A stretch of 25,390 bases of DNA from Candidatus Adiutrix sp. (GTDB lineage: Bacteria; Desulfobacterota; Desulfarculia; Adiutricales; Adiutricaceae): assembly GCA_031273445.1 (NCBI GenBank), contig JAISRV010000415.1, positions 1 to 25,390 of the forward strand. The letters run 5' to 3'. Below are positions 23,552 through 25,390 of this stretch, piece by piece. The position numbers and the translations under genes were made by a program. Within the stretch, counting starts at the first letter, position 1. Each line of letters opens with the position of its first letter. The notes under the pieces were generated by a model. That model made no database searches. It was given only the letters and a program-made list of their open reading frames with translations, and had not been told where the DNA came from.

Positions 23552-25066
23552 CTACATCAGGGCGTAGATTTTTTCCTCGCTAAACTCGCCGCGGAAGAAT
23601 TCATGCACGATCTCCCCTTCGGAGATGACAAGAATTCTGTCGCAGATATCCATCAGCTCGCCGAGGCCGGGCGAGGTGATGACCATGGCCATGGTTTCGC
23701 TGAGCTCTTCCTTGATGAACTTAAGTACGCTGTTTATCGCGTCAATATCAATGCCTTTCGTAGGTTCGTCAAGCAGCAGCAGCTTGGGGTTCCCGGATAT
23801 GACCTTGCCGATGACCACTTTCTGCCTGTTGCCGCCGCTGAGCGTTTGAACCTCCTGTTTCGCGAGGGCCTTGATTTTCACTTTTTTAATTAACGCCTCC
23901 GCCGCCGCCTCCTCCTGACGTGGGGATATGAACAAGCATTTAATAAATCGGTTCAGGATGGAGATCAGGAGATTACTCTCCACCGAATGGTTCAGCACCA
24001 AGCCCTCCGCGTCTCTGTCCTCCGTCAGGTAGACTATTCCGGCCTCCTTGGCCGCCCACGGCGTTTTCATGGCCGCCTCCCTGCCCTCAAACTCTATAGC
24101 GCCGGAATCAAACTTGTCCAGGCCGGATATCGTCCGAAATATTTCCGTCCGACCGCTGCCGCGCAGCCCCGCCAGCCCGAGAATTTCGCCCTTGCGCACC
24201 TCGAAGCTGATGTTATTGAACTTCCCGACGCTGGTGAGCCGCCTGACGGAGCAAACTGTTTCGGCGGCCTCGAGCTTCGCCTTGGCGTCGGCCACGCCGG
24301 CGGCGTCCACCTTGTATTCAGCCTGCCCTACAATATAAGAGGTCAGCTTTGCCTCAGACAACGTCGCGCATTCCTCTGTCGCTATCGATCGGCCGTCGCG
24401 TATGACCGTCACCCGGTCGCAGATCTGCTTGATTTCCTCCATCCTGTGCGTAATATAGAGAATGGTTTTGCCGTTATTTTTCGCCTCGCGGACAATATCG
24501 AACAGGACGTGCTGGTCCTTGGGGGAGATCGAGGCGGAAACCTCGTCGAGTATGACGACCGAGGATTCGTCGATATAAAAAGCCTTGATCAGCAAAATGA
24601 ACTTTTGGAAGCTGATTGACAGATCCCTGTTTTTTATGCCGACGTCGACCTTGAAATTTGTCCCGTCCATGGCCTCCTGCGCCCTCGCGCGGATGCTTTT
24701 CCAGTCGATAAGGCCGTTTTTTTTCAGAAGATTGGGCGAAAAGAGCGTCTCCGCGACCGTAAAGTCAGGGATAAGCTGCGCGTCCTGGGTTATAATCGAT
24801 ATCCCGTTCTCCTGCGCGCTCATCGGGGTCAGATGCGTAAAAGTTCTATCGGCTACCTGTATCTCGCCCTCGGTTGGGACGATGACGCCGGAGATTATAT
24901 TCACCAGGGAGCTTTTGCCGGCCCCGTTTTTTCCTATCAGCCCGTGCACCGCGCCCTTTTCGACGTCAAGGTTTATATCCCTCAGCGCTATGACTCCGGG
25001 ATATATTTTTGATATATTCGACAGCTTCAGCGCGCTCTGCTTATTTCCCATGTCAATCACACTCAC
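23552..25066 (-). CDS. RbsA/MglA-type sugar ABC transporter ATP-binding protein (two nucleotide-binding domains)
   Basis: A 504-residue protein with tandem ATPase domains. Domain 1 has Walker A GKNGAGKSS (45-53), Walker B VVILDE (170-175) and switch His207. Its signature reads LSISFQK (149-155), weaker than the usual LSxxQQQ. Domain 2 has the altered Walker A GLRGSGRTE typical of this family, a canonical LSGGNRQ signature (409-415) and Walker B LLLLDEP (429-435). It energises uptake of a monosaccharide with the adjacent permease. The longest reading frame begins with GTG 25066, but no ribosome site precedes it. ATG 25051 behind GGGTGA is an equally good choice and would remove five residues. 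It is the first intact gene of the leftward operon, and no clear promoter was found in the 100 bp upstream. Confidence 0.92.
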   Translation of the reverse strand: MSVIDMGNKQSALKLSNISKIYPGVIALRDINLDVEKGAVHGLIGKNGAGKSSLVNIISGVIVPTEGEIQVADRTFTHLTPMSAQENGISIITQDAQLIPDFTVAETLFSPNLLKKNGLIDWKSIRARAQEAMDGTNFKVDVGIKNRDLSISFQKFILLIKAFYIDESSVVILDEVSASISPKDQHVLFDIVREAKNNGKTILYITHRMEEIKQICDRVTVIRDGRSIATEECATLSEAKLTSYIVGQAEYKVDAAGVADAKAKLEAAETVCSVRRLTSVGKFNNISFEVRKGEILGLAGLRGSGRTEIFRTISGLDKFDSGAIEFEGREAAMKTPWAAKEAGIVYLTEDRDAEGLVLNHSVESNLLISILNRFIKCLFISPRQEEAAAEALIKKVKIKALAKQEVQTLSGGNRQKVVIGKVISGNPKLLLLDEPTKGIDIDAINSVLKFIKEELSETMAMVITSPGLGELMDICDRILVISEGEIVHEFFRGEFSEEKIYALM

Positions 25067-25163
25067 CCGACAATAATCTGAAAGAGGACGCGGGATACCC
25101 GCTCCGGGCGTGCCGCGCCCTTTGATCAGACCGCTTGAGGCGGTTATTGAGGCTTTTATTCCC

Positions 25164-25283
25164 TCAGAGATTTCCGTCGTAGGCGTCTTGATAAATCCGC
25201 AGGATGTCGTCTCTGGTCATCCTTCTGGGGTTCCAGTTCATGCCGCCATGCTGCATAGCCACGTCGGCCAGCTTAGGATTAGT
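25164..25283 (-). pseudogene. Truncated iron-containing alcohol dehydrogenase (C-terminal remnant)
   Basis: Thirty-nine codons and a TGA stop encode a sequence ending NWNPRRMTRDDILRIYQDAY. It is typical of the last residues of Fe-ADH-family dehydrogenases (an NPRPLT-EDI-YRAAY-like tail, as in FucO or 1,3-propanediol dehydrogenase). The frame is closed by an in-frame TGA at 25284-25286, so about nine-tenths of the gene is missing. It runs in the same direction as, and 98 bp before, the ABC transporter gene, so it was probably the preceding operon member. The adjoining sequence at 25280-25390 is AT-richer and unrelated. Confidence 0.7.
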
Positions 25284-25390
25284 TCAATAATAAGTTGAAC
25301 AACAAGAGCAAAAGAGGTAAAATGCTTCCATCAGATTTTGAGAGGTGGGAGCATTGTTAGAAGAACGAATCCAGCGAATGATGCCGTTAT
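25284..25390 (+). mobile_element. Possible left end of an insertion element interrupting the alcohol dehydrogenase gene
   Basis: Coding sequence of the alcohol dehydrogenase stops abruptly near 25283. The next bases are AT-rich and hold an inverted repeat GTTCAA-TAATAAG-TTGAAC (25282-25300). After it a GAGGTGGGAG ribosome site (25342-25351) precedes TTG 25354, opening a rightward frame (LLEERIQRMMPL) that continues off the edge. This could be the start of a transposase; the few residues faintly recall ISAzo13-type N-termini. A 12-codon frame from ATG 25322 ends at TAG before it. Too little is visible to name the element. Confidence 0.35.

Noticed and set aside
25084..25163. A terminator or promoter between the alcohol dehydrogenase remnant and the ABC transporter gene.
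   Set aside because: Small stems such as ACCGC-CTCAA-GCGGT exist on the minus strand, but there is no T-run. No pair of -35/-10 hexamers with acceptable spacing was seen.

Overview
This window carries a nearly complete anaerobic nicotinate (niacin) fermentation locus, followed by a convergent operon for uptake and oxidation of a sugar. The DNA is GC-rich, tightly packed and uses strong AGGAGG-type ribosome sites. Several products are enzymes of strict anaerobes: an iron-sulfur 6-hydroxynicotinate reductase, an iron-sulfur serine-dehydratase-like lyase and a B12 carbon-skeleton mutase. The phylum cannot be fixed from the sequence alone. The reference pathway is that of Eubacterium (Clostridium) barkeri.

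Left arm, minus strand (1-4867): a perfect -35/-10 promoter at 4840-4867 reads leftward through a leader of about 230 nt with tiny coupled reading frames. It then reads a small two-helix membrane protein, a sodium:solute symporter, and a molybdenum hydroxylase with fused [2Fe-2S] and molybdopterin parts that runs off the left edge. This arm probably imports nicotinate and hydroxylates it to 6-hydroxynicotinate.

Central arm, plus strand (4935-18278): a divergent promoter drives ridA, two tandem enamidase genes (the second has lost metal ligands), hnr, a UPF0280/ApbE-like gene, hgd, a serine-dehydratase-like 2-(hydroxymethyl)glutarate dehydratase, mgm, mii, a MutL/GlmL-type ATPase and dml. From enamidase onward the gene order follows the pathway: tetrahydro-6-oxonicotinate, 2-formylglutarate, 2-(hydroxymethyl)glutarate, 2-methyleneglutarate, 3-methylitaconate, dimethylmaleate, then 2,3-dimethylmalate, which is cleaved to propionate and pyruvate. 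Only dimethylmaleate hydratase (the aconitase-like DmdA/DmdB pair) is absent from the window. A CheW-like gene fragment and a rho-independent terminator follow dml.

Right arm, minus strand (25066-18310): an RbsA/RbsC-type sugar ABC transporter (no binding protein visible), an aldo/keto reductase, a Cyclase-family metal hydrolase, an aldose 1-epimerase and an LDH2/MDH2-family dehydrogenase. This looks like a non-phosphorylating aldose pathway. Upstream of it, an iron-containing alcohol dehydrogenase survives only as its last 39 codons, cut by foreign-looking sequence that may be the edge of an insertion element.

No transcriptional regulator, RNA gene, CRISPR array or recognisable riboswitch was found. 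Most notable are the catalytically degenerate enamidase paralogue, an ApbE-like protein beside a reductase whose homologue carries covalent flavin, a RidA deaminase at the head of a pathway that releases an enamine, and matched palindromes beside both divergent promoters.
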